The notes under the pieces are model-generated. The model was not told where the DNA came from. It did no database searches and was given only the letters and a program-made list of their open reading frames with translations. A DNA stretch of 6,904 nt, taken from NCBI GenBank assembly GCA_905214895.1, contig CAJMNP010000044.1:1-6904 (forward strand), written 5' to 3'. The translations under genes were made by a program, and so were the position numbers. This stretch comes from an uncultured bacterium (GTDB taxonomy: Bacteria; Actinomycetota; Coriobacteriia; Coriobacteriales; Coriobacteriaceae). This document shows, piece after piece, positions 1-5,445 of this stretch. Each line of letters begins with the position of its first letter. The first letter of the stretch is position 1.

Positions 1-1283
1 GTCAGCAGCAGCGACAGGCGACGGCGCTGGCCGCCCGAAAGATCGCCGATGCGGCTCCAGAGCTGCTGCGTCGTAAAGCCCAGACGCTCGCAGAGCTTCT
101 CGGGCGAAGTCTCCTTGCCGTCGATGACGTAGTGCTTCTTATAGTTGCTGAGCACCTCGCGGATCGTGTCGCCCATGTAGGGCTCGAGCTCTTCGAGCTG
201 CTGCGACAGCACGCCAAAGCGCACCGTCTGGCCAATCTTCACGCGACCGCGCAGGGGCGCGATCTTGCCCTGAATCACGTCGAGCAGTGTGGACTTGCCG
301 GCGCCGTTCTCGCCCAAAAGACCATAGCGATCGCCCGCACCAATGAGCCAGGTCACGTCGGAGAGCACCTGCTTGGGCGCGCCATCGGTATCCGCATAGC
401 CGGCATCCACGTCGACCACATCGATAACCTGCTTGCCCAGGCGGCTCACGGCCAGGCGCTTGAGCTCCAGCTCGTCACGCACGGGCGGCACGTCGGCGAT
501 CAGCTCGCGAGCAGCCTCAACGCGAAACTTGGGCTTGGTGGAACGGGCCTGGGCGCCGCGGCTCAGCCACGCGAGCTCCTTGCGCGCCATGTTGCGGCGG
601 CGCTCCTCGGTGACAGCGGCCATGCGGTCGCGCTCCACGCGCTGCAGGATGTATGCCGAGTAGCCGCCCTCGAAGGGATCGACCTGGCCGTCGTGGACCT
701 CCCACATGCTGGTGCAGACCTCGTCCAAGAACCAGCGGTCGTGCGTGACCACGAGCATCGCGCCCTGACCGCGCTGCCAGCGGGCCTTTAAGTGACGCGC
801 GAGCCAGTTGATGGTGCGCATGTCCAGGTGGTTGGTGGGCTCATCGAGCATGAGCACGTCGTAGTCGCCGATCAGCAGGCGCGCGAGGTCCACGCGACGG
901 CGCTGGCCGCCCGAAAGCTCGCCCACCGTGCCCTCCCAGGGCACATCGCTAATAAGACCGGCCAGGATCTGGCGCGTGCGGGGGCTCGAGGCCCACTCGT
1001 ACTCGGGCGTGTCGCCCACAACGGCATGATGCACGGTATCGGTGTCGACAAGCTGGTCCTTTTGGCCGAGCAGTCCGATCGTGGTGCCGCGGCGGTGCGT
1101 CACGCGTCCGTCGTCGGGTTCCAGCGTGCCGGCGAGCACGCTCAGCAGCGTCGACTTGCCGTCGCCGTTTTTGCCGACAATACCAATGCGGTCGCCCTCG
1201 CCCACGCCGAGCGTCACGCTATCGAAAATATGCTTGGTGGGAAACTCTAGGCTGACGGAATCGCATCCCAAAAGAATCGCCAT
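1..1283 (-). CDS. ABC-F family ATPase, Uup/YfmR-like (3' part lies beyond the window)
   Basis: Soluble tandem ATP-binding cassette protein without membrane segments. The family binds the ribosomal E site and helps resolve stalled or impaired translation. The frame is open from the ATG at 1283 to the window edge (427 codons). The first cassette has Walker A GKNGDGKST (37-45), signature LSGGQ (123-127), Walker B VLMLDEP with D147/E148 followed by TNHLD, and switch H181. The interdomain linker carries RKELAWLSRGAQARSTKPK (234-252), typical of the tRNA-contacting linker of Uup/YfmR-type members. The second cassette has Walker A GENGAGKST (324-332) and LSGGQ (415-419); its Walker B and the C-terminus are off the window. 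Only 86 residues separate Walker A and signature in cassette 1, so the long 'arm' of EttA seems absent. The start is fixed by AAGGAG (1297-1292), 8 nt upstream. It is a separate unit from pst, being preceded by a terminator. The family call is firm; the subfamily is inferred. Confidence 0.95.
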   Translation of the reverse strand, partial: MAILLGCDSVSLEFPTKHIFDSVTLGVGEGDRIGIVGKNGDGKSTLLSVLAGTLEPDDGRVTHRRGTTIGLLGQKDQLVDTDTVHHAVVGDTPEYEWASSPRTRQILAGLISDVPWEGTVGELSGGQRRRVDLARLLIGDYDVLMLDEPTNHLDMRTINWLARHLKARWQRGQGAMLVVTHDRWFLDEVCTSMWEVHDGQVDPFEGGYSAYILQRVERDRMAAVTEERRRNMARKELAWLSRGAQARSTKPKFRVEAARELIADVPPVRDELELKRLAVSRLGKQVIDVVDVDAGYADTDGAPKQVLSDVTWLIGAGDRYGLLGENGAGKSTLLDVIQGKIAPLRGRVKIGQTVRFGVLSQQLEELEPYMGDTIREVLSNYKKHYVIDGKETSPEKLCERLGFTTQQLWSRIGDLSGGQRRRLSLLL

Positions 1284-1291
1284 ATGCCCTG

Positions 1292-1297
1292 CTCCTT
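1292..1297 (-). promoter_or_regulatory. Ribosome binding site of the ABC-F gene
   Basis: AAGGAG reads on the minus strand 8 nt upstream of the ATG at 1283. It is a strong Shine-Dalgarno match that decides the start codon; the cassette begins normally a few residues later. Confidence 0.8.
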
Positions 1298-1318
1298 CGT
1301 AGAAATTCAACGTTGTCC

Positions 1319-1327
1319 ATGATAGCA
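1319..1327 (-). promoter_or_regulatory. Possible extended -10 promoter for the ABC-F gene
   Basis: The minus strand reads TGC followed by TATCAT, an extended -10 with 5 of 6 matches to TATAAT, 35 nt before the ABC-F ATG. This would give a leader of roughly 30 nt. No convincing -35 hexamer is visible at 16-18 bp spacing, and that position is occupied by one arm of the palindrome at 1344-1378. Prediction from sequence only. Confidence 0.35.
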
Positions 1328-1343
1328 GCGAGCCCCACCCCAA

Positions 1344-1378
1344 ACCACCACGAAGGTGCCTGTCCCCTTTATGGTGGT
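1344..1378. repeat. REP-like imperfect palindrome
   Basis: A symmetric 35-bp palindrome centred on 1361. The outer arms ACCACCA (1344-1350) and TGGTGGT (1372-1378) are perfect complements. After a 2-bp interruption the inner arms AAGG (1353-1356) and CCTT (1366-1369) pair again around a 9-nt loop. The core GGTGCCTGTCCCC resembles a motif I recall as recurrent in intergenic regions of several bacteria, but only one copy lies here. There is no T-tract on either side, so it is not a conventional terminator. It lies between the pst terminator and the ABC-F start, over the predicted -35 region of the latter. Confidence 0.55.
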
Positions 1379-1395
1379 CGTATCGGCCGCAGAGC

Positions 1396-1432
1396 AAAAA
1401 GGCGGGCCATCTCCCGCAAGAGATGACCCGCC
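1396..1432 (-). terminator. Rho-independent terminator of the pst operon
   Basis: Arms GGCGGG-C-CATCTC (1401-1413) and GAGATG-A-CCCGCC (1420-1432) enclose a 6-nt loop. In minus-strand RNA the single interruption becomes a U-G wobble, so the stem is a continuous 13 bp, whereas on the plus strand it is a C-A mismatch. The stem is followed on the minus strand by TTTTT (1400-1396). It lies about 57 nt past the pstB stop and separates pst from the ABC-F gene. Confidence 0.9.
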
Positions 1433-1444
1433 CCTCCAATCAGT

Positions 1445-1470
1445 CCCGCGGCAACCGTGGCCGCCGCGGG
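1445..1470 (-). other. GC-rich stem-loop just after the pstB stop
   Basis: The perfect 8-bp inverted repeat CCCGCGGC / GCCGCGGG (1445-1452 and 1463-1470) has a 10-nt loop and starts 18 nt after the pstB stop, upstream of the terminator. It has no T-tract of its own. Such a hairpin could slow 3' exonucleases and protect the pst mRNA; that role is inference. Confidence 0.5.
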
Positions 1471-1488
1471 CCTCAAGCATGTCCTGGA

Positions 1489-2361
1489 CTAGGAGAACAT
1501 GCCGGTGAGGTAATCATTCAGCCGCTTGTCCTTGGGCCGTTGGAAAATCTCGTCAGTCTCGTCGTACTCGACCATATCGCCCATGTAGAAGAACGCCGTG
1601 CGATTGGACACGCGCGACGCCTGCTCCATGTTGTGCGTCACGATGACGATGGCGCGCTCGGCCACAATCGACGACATAAGGTCCTCGATCGCCAACGTCG
1701 AGATGGGATCGAGCGCCGAGCAGGGCTCGTCAAACAGGATCACGTCGGGGTTGAGCGCCAGCGTGCGCGCAATGCACAGACGCTGCTGCTGGCCGCCCGA
1801 AAGCGCGTAGGCGCTCTTGTCGAGCTTGTCCTTGACCTCGTCCCAAAGCGCCGCGCCGCGCAGGCTTTCCTCGACCATGCGGTCGAGCTCGTCGCGGTCG
1901 GTGATGCCGTGGCGCCTGGGCGCAAACGTGATGTTGTCGCGAATGGACTTGCGAAAGGGGTTGGGCTGCTGAAACACCATGCCGATGGAGCGACGCAGCT
2001 CGTACGTGTTCTCACGGCGCGTGTTGATGTTGCGCCCGCGGTAGTTGATCTCGCCCTCCACGCGGCAGCCGCGAATCTCGCGATTCATGAGGTTGAGGCT
2101 ACGCAAGAAGGTCGACTTACCGCAGCCCGAAGGCCCGATGAGCGCCGTGATCTCGCCCTTGTGAAAGTCGAGCGACGTGTCGTGCAGTGCATGGTGGTCG
2201 CCATAGTACACGTTGACGTCCTTGGTGGAGAGCACGACCTCGTCGCTCACGGCCTTGCCGCTCACGCGCACGCGCTTCTCGCTCTCCCCCACGCTCGACA
2301 GGAAGTCCTGGGTCTCGGACGATGCCGCTTCGGTTGCGGGCGTTTCATTCATCTCGCTCAT
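1489..2361 (-). CDS. pstB: Phosphate ABC transporter ATP-binding protein PstB
   Basis: ATPase subunit that powers phosphate import through PstC-PstA on the cytoplasmic face of the membrane. The protein has 290 residues. Walker A GPSGCGKST is at 76-84, the Q-loop VFQQPNPF at 129-136, the signature LSGGQ at 187-191, Walker B VILFDEP at 207-213, the D-loop SALD at 215-218 and switch H243. QQPNPF and DEPCSALDP are characteristic of PstB rather than of other importer ATPases. The family is usually about 250-260 residues; the excess is a hydrophilic N-terminus rich in Glu, Ser and Thr (about 1-40). The ATG at 2361 overlaps the pstA stop as ATGA, indicating translational coupling. A second ATG at 2352 (M4) is possible. 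The nearest purine-rich site, AAGGA at 2379-2375, is rather far, so the exact start is less sure than the identity. It is the last gene of the operon. Confidence 0.97.
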   Translation of the reverse strand: MSEMNETPATEAASSETQDFLSSVGESEKRVRVSGKAVSDEVVLSTKDVNVYYGDHHALHDTSLDFHKGEITALIGPSGCGKSTFLRSLNLMNREIRGCRVEGEINYRGRNINTRRENTYELRRSIGMVFQQPNPFRKSIRDNITFAPRRHGITDRDELDRMVEESLRGAALWDEVKDKLDKSAYALSGGQQQRLCIARTLALNPDVILFDEPCSALDPISTLAIEDLMSSIVAERAIVIVTHNMEQASRVSNRTAFFYMGDMVEYDETDEIFQRPKDKRLNDYLTGMFS

Positions 2362-3284
2362 TCGGCCGTCATCTTCCTTGCCAGTTGCTTGCCCACAATG
2401 CGGGCGATTACGTTAAACAGCAGCACGCAAATCATCAGCAGTGCAGCGGTGCCCCAGACGATCTGCTGGGCCTCGGGGCTGCCCTCGCCATAGATCTTGT
2501 AGATATGCACGGCGAGCGACTCGCCGGGGCGGAACACGTTCCAGGCGCACGTGGGGCTCGACAGGTTAAAGCTCAAGAAGTTCAGACGCACCGGCGAGCT
2601 CATGCCCGAAGTAAAGAGCAATGCTGCGGCCTCGCCAAAGACACGGCCGGCCGAAAGCACGATGCCGGTCACGATGGCGGGCATGGCCTCGGGAATCAAG
2701 ATGTGCAGCGTGGCCTCCCAGCGGGTAAGGCCCATGGCCAGGCACGCATCGCGCTGGGCCTGTGGCACGTCCTCGAGCGCCTGCTGAATCACGCGCACCA
2801 GGATGGGAATGTTGAACATGGTGAGCGCGACGGCGCCGGAGATGATGGAGTACTTCCAGCCCAGCTGCACCGAGAACACTAGAAAGCCGAACATGCCGAC
2901 GACGATGGAAGGAAGCGAGGACAGCGTCTCGATGGCGGTCGAGGCGATGTCGCGAATGGGTCCGTCCGGCGCGTACTCAACCAGGAAGACCGCGCCGCCC
3001 AGGCTGATGGGCACCGAGATGACCAGGGTGATCAACAGCAGATAGAACGAGTCGAACAGCTGGTAGAACACGCCGCCCTGGGTTCCGTTGGCGCGCGACG
3101 GCTCCGTGAGAAAGCCCGGCTGGAACAGCGTCGAGATGCCCTCGAACAGGATATAGGCCACCATGGAGATGACGATGAGCATGACGATGGCGACGATCGC
3201 CGTCAACACGCCCGTGGCGATGCGGTCCTGCTTTTGGACGCGTCCGAGTCTCACCTCGTCGATATGGATGCGCGTGCTAGCCAC
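2358..3284 (-). CDS. pstA: Phosphate ABC transporter permease PstA
   Basis: Membrane subunit that forms the phosphate channel with PstC. The protein has 308 residues with about six hydrophobic segments near 22-48, 79-103, 121-140, 146-166, 201-222 and 276-298. The cytoplasmic coupling (EAA-type) loop, which contacts PstB, spans about 168-207 and includes AMGLTRWEA and LIPEAMPAI. ETLSSLPSIVVGMFGF (119-134) is the conserved segment shared by PstA and PstC. The start is a GTG at 3284, inside the end of pstC (8-bp overlap); a G-rich stretch at 3298-3294 could serve as ribosome binding site. No other start occurs before the first membrane segment, which supports this one. The stop overlaps the pstB start by 4 bp. 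Assignment as PstA rather than PstC rests on sequence style and on operon order S-C-A-B. Confidence 0.95.
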   Translation of the reverse strand: MASTRIHIDEVRLGRVQKQDRIATGVLTAIVAIVMLIVISMVAYILFEGISTLFQPGFLTEPSRANGTQGGVFYQLFDSFYLLLITLVISVPISLGGAVFLVEYAPDGPIRDIASTAIETLSSLPSIVVGMFGFLVFSVQLGWKYSIISGAVALTMFNIPILVRVIQQALEDVPQAQRDACLAMGLTRWEATLHILIPEAMPAIVTGIVLSAGRVFGEAAALLFTSGMSSPVRLNFLSFNLSSPTCAWNVFRPGESLAVHIYKIYGEGSPEAQQIVWGTAALLMICVLLFNVIARIVGKQLARKMTAE

Positions 3285-4185
3285 GAGCCTTCGCCCCCTT
3301 GCGGCCCATGAGATGGATGATCAGGATGAAGATGAGGCTCATGCCCATCAGCAGCAGACCGAGCGCCCACAGAACATCGTCCTGGGCCGAGCCCTCGGCA
3401 TAGACTGCCATGGACGTGGTGAGCGTGGTGGTGATGGTGGACGCCGGCGACAGCAGCGACGTCGGCATGGCCTCGATGCCGCCGATGACCATGCGCACGG
3501 CAAGCGTCTCACCAAAGGCGCGGGTCATGCCGAGGATGACCGCGGTCATGAGCGACGGCATGGCGGACTTGAGCACCACGTGCCAGATGGTCTGCCAGCG
3601 GGTGTAGCCCAGCGCGAGCGAGCCCTGGCGATAGCTGTCGGGCACGGCGCGCAGGCCATCGACCGAAAGCGTGGTCATCGTCGGCAGGATCATGACAGCC
3701 AGCACGATGGCGCCAGGCAGGATGCCCAGGCCCGTGCTCACGTGGAAAACGCTCTTCATAAGGCCGACGACCACGTGAAAACCGATCAGGCCAAAGACGA
3801 CCGAAGGAATGCCGGTCAAAAGCTCAATGAGCGGCTGAAAAACCTTGGAACCAAACTTAGGGCTAATCTCGACCGCAAAGATGGCAGAGCCGATGGCGAT
3901 GGGCAGCGCAATGAGCGTGGAGAGCACCATGACCGCAAACGAGGTGACGATCAGAGGCAGGGCGCCGGTGTAGGGCAGGCCGTTTTCGGCTGTGTTGGCC
4001 AGGTCCCACTTGGTGCCGGTGAAGAACTCGACGACCGAAACACCGTCCTTAACGAAAGCCGAGAGGCCCTTTTGGGCGACCATAAAGATGAGCGCGGCAA
4101 CGACAAGCGTCACGAGCGCTACGCACGCGCCCGTGACGCCCTGGCCCACGTTCTCAAGGTCGCGCTTTGGCAGCTGTTTTGCCAT
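3277..4185 (-). CDS. pstC: Phosphate ABC transporter permease PstC
   Basis: Second membrane subunit of the phosphate importer, partner of PstA. The protein has 302 residues with hydrophobic segments near 18-38, 74-105, 121-142, 154-172, 210-230 and 271-293. Typical PstC blocks are visible: GLPYTGALPLIVTS (69-82), ELLTGIPSVVFGLIGF (121-136), MILPTMTTLSVDGLRAVP (165-182), and the coupling loop with ALGYTRWQTIWHVVLKSAMP (191-210) followed by TRAFGET (221-227). The ATG at 4185 has a good ribosome binding site, GGAAAGG at 4198-4192, 6 nt away. It begins 25 nt after the pstS stop, with no hairpin between them, so co-transcription with pstS is likely. Its end overlaps pstA by 8 bp. Confidence 0.96.
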   Translation of the reverse strand: MAKQLPKRDLENVGQGVTGACVALVTLVVAALIFMVAQKGLSAFVKDGVSVVEFFTGTKWDLANTAENGLPYTGALPLIVTSFAVMVLSTLIALPIAIGSAIFAVEISPKFGSKVFQPLIELLTGIPSVVFGLIGFHVVVGLMKSVFHVSTGLGILPGAIVLAVMILPTMTTLSVDGLRAVPDSYRQGSLALGYTRWQTIWHVVLKSAMPSLMTAVILGMTRAFGETLAVRMVIGGIEAMPTSLLSPASTITTTLTTSMAVYAEGSAQDDVLWALGLLLMGMSLIFILIIHLMGRKGAKARG

Positions 4186-4210
4186 TGCAAACCTTTCCGG
4201 GGGCGATTAC

Positions 4211-5152
4211 TTATTTAGCGGAGACCTTGCCGCTGGCGTCCTTGACGACCTTCATGGCAGAGACAGGGATAAAGCCCTGCTCCTCGACGAGCTTGCCCTG
4301 GACGTCGTCGGAGAGCATGAACTTCAGGAAAGCCGTGGTGGCCTCGTCGGCGTCCTTGGAGCAGTACATGTGCTCGGTCGCCCAGATCTTGAAGGAGTCG
4401 TCGGTGACGTTTGCGCTCTTGGGCTCCACGCCCTCGACCTTAATGGCGTTGAACTTGGAGTCGTCGAAGTGCGAGAAGTCGAGGTAGGAGATGGCGTTGT
4501 CGGTGCTGGCCATCTGAGTCTGGACGTCGCCGGACTTGTCGAGCTCGGCGTCGCCCTTAAAGTCAACGGCCTCGTCGCCAAAGACGGCGGCCTCGAAGGT
4601 GGCGCGGGTGCCGGAGCCGGCCTTGCGGTTGAGAACGACGATCTTGGCGTCATCGCCGCCGACCTCCTTCCAGTTGGTGATCTGGCCGGAGAAGATGCCC
4701 TTGAGCTGCTCGAGGGACAGATCGTCGACCGTAACGTTCTTGGAGACGACAGGGCCCATGCCCACGACGGCGACCTCGTGGTCGACGAGGTTCTTGACCT
4801 GGTCGGCCTCGAGCTTGGTCTCGGCGAAGACGTCGGAGTTACCGATGGTGACGGTACCGGCGGCGACAGCGGTCAGGCCCTTGCCCGAACCGTTACCCGA
4901 GCCGGAGACGGAGACGTCGGGGTTGGCATCCATGAACTTCTCGGCAGCGGCCTCGACGAGAGCCTGGAACGAGGAGGCGCCGTCGTAGGTCACCTCGCCG
5001 GAGACGGACTCGGCAGCGGCAGCGGCACTGCCCTTGTCGGCGGCGTCGGATGCGCCTGCGCCGCCGCAACCAACGAGGCCGAGACCGACGATGCTGGCGA
5101 AGCCACCAGCGAGGCCGAGGAACTGACGACGAGAATAAGCCTGATCGAGCAT
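4211..5152 (-). CDS. pstS: Phosphate-binding lipoprotein PstS with a Tat-like signal
   Basis: Extracytoplasmic solute-binding protein that captures phosphate and delivers it to PstC-PstA. From the ATG at 5152 it has 313 residues. The N-terminus carries SRRQFL (7-12), a twin-arginine-type motif, then a hydrophobic stretch and the lipobox LVGC with C29 as the lipid anchor. An Ala/Gly/Ser-rich tether (about 30-52) leads to the binding domain. Phosphate-site blocks are recognisable: GASSF (58-62), SGSGNGSGKG (83-92), IGNSD ending at D107, and NRKAGSGTR (175-183). This arrangement matches Gram-positive PstS proteins. The start is chosen because AAAGGA (5163-5158) lies 5 nt upstream and gives a normal signal peptide. 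A GTG at 5185 and an ATG at 5170 would add 11 or 6 residues, but the GTG falls inside a hairpin. First gene of the pst operon, probably induced by phosphate starvation. Confidence 0.96.
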   Translation of the reverse strand: MLDQAYSRRQFLGLAGGFASIVGLGLVGCGGAGASDAADKGSAAAAAESVSGEVTYDGASSFQALVEAAAEKFMDANPDVSVSGSGNGSGKGLTAVAAGTVTIGNSDVFAETKLEADQVKNLVDHEVAVVGMGPVVSKNVTVDDLSLEQLKGIFSGQITNWKEVGGDDAKIVVLNRKAGSGTRATFEAAVFGDEAVDFKGDAELDKSGDVQTQMASTDNAISYLDFSHFDDSKFNAIKVEGVEPKSANVTDDSFKIWATEHMYCSKDADEATTAFLKFMLSDDVQGKLVEEQGFIPVSAMKVVKDASGKVSAK

Positions 5153-5157
5153 GATCT

Positions 5158-5163
5158 TCCTTT
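5158..5163 (-). promoter_or_regulatory. Ribosome binding site that sets the pstS start
   Basis: AAAGGA on the minus strand lies 5 nt before the ATG at 5152. It favours that codon over the in-frame ATG at 5170 and GTG at 5185, neither of which has a comparable site. Confidence 0.75.
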
Positions 5164-5177
5164 CATACATGCGACTC

Positions 5178-5194
5178 GCGGGCACCCTGCCCGC
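5178..5194 (-). other. GC-rich hairpin in the pstS leader
   Basis: Perfect 7-bp arms GCGGGCA / TGCCCGC with a 3-nt loop lie 14 nt upstream of the pstS ribosome binding site. On the minus strand no T-tract follows, so it is not a terminator of the pstS transcript. It may stabilise the 5' end of the mRNA or tune initiation; the function is not shown by sequence. Confidence 0.5.
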
Positions 5195-5293
5195 TTTGCT
5201 GTTTGGAAAGATACGGCCTCGATCGGACGGCGTCCGCGCCGACTGCTGTTTCTTACGGGCATCTGATAGACCCTTACCGCAAGCGCGGCTCGG

Positions 5294-5314
5294 CTTTACA
5301 AACGAATAACAAAC
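5294..5314 (-). promoter_or_regulatory. Candidate Pho box upstream of pstS
   Basis: On the minus strand two copies of GTTTGT occur exactly 11 bp apart, followed by AAAG. A weaker TTGT lies 12 bp further upstream. Direct repeats with an 11-bp period are the usual layout of PhoB/PhoP-type response-regulator sites. A possible -10 (TATCAG, 5268-5263) lies 25 bp downstream, placing the repeats around -38 to -58. The consensus for this lineage is not known to me, so the call rests on repeat geometry and its place before pstS. Confidence 0.35.
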
Positions 5315-5348
5315 CCGCCGACAAGCATGGCACGCCTTTTACACCAAT

Positions 5349-5424
5349 AAAAACAAAGTTGCGGTGAAATAGTTCCTGCTTGGCCATCAAATGGCCCATT
5401 CTAGGAACTATTCCACCGCAACTT
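5349..5424 (-). terminator. Long hairpin terminator after the dipeptidase gene
   Basis: Arms 5356-5377 and 5403-5424 are complementary over 22 bp with one interruption, A5367/C5413, which becomes a G-U wobble in minus-strand RNA. Nested inside is a second stem, GGCCAT / ATGGCC (5382-5387 and 5391-5396), with a 3-nt loop. The minus strand continues with TTTGTTTTT, so it can act as an intrinsic terminator for the gene ending at 5446, 21 nt upstream. No T-tract follows on the plus strand. The hairpin is far longer than ordinary terminators. Confidence 0.85.
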
Positions 5425-5445
5425 AGATTGGGAAACCGCGAAACC

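Noticed and set aside
132..1250. Two successive plus-strand open frames opposite the ABC-F gene
   Set aside because: The minus strand encodes two complete sets of ABC motifs in one uninterrupted frame; the plus-strand products have no domain.
1..1283. ABC-F gene as an antibiotic-resistance determinant
   Set aside because: The linker resembles housekeeping Uup/YfmR types with no visible extended loop, and no mobile element is nearby. It cannot be fully excluded because the C-terminus is missing.
1423..2493. A 356-codon open frame on the plus strand opposite pstB
   Set aside because: It lies opposite a gene with every ATPase motif in place, and its product is His/Arg/Ala-rich with no recognisable domain. 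It is a GC-bias shadow.
3163..4218. A 351-codon open frame on the plus strand opposite pstC
   Set aside because: The product is composed mainly of Arg, His, Asp and Gly with no fold signature. The opposite strand has clear permease motifs and a ribosome binding site.
5153..5185. Upstream starts for pstS at GTG 5185 or ATG 5170
   Set aside because: Neither has a good ribosome binding site, and the GTG is inside a hairpin. The ATG at 5152 has AAAGGA 5 nt upstream and gives a normal signal peptide.
3992..5266. A 424-codon open frame on the plus strand opposite pstS
   Set aside because: Its repetitive Leu/Gly/Val/Asp translation mirrors the Ala/Ser/Asp-rich codons of pstS; no domain is recognisable.
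5153..5445. Small gene, tRNA or CRISPR in the dipeptidase-pstS gap
   Set aside because: The gap contains only the terminator hairpin, the candidate Pho box and the leader hairpin. I see no ORF with a ribosome binding site, no tRNA-like cloverleaf and no spaced repeats.
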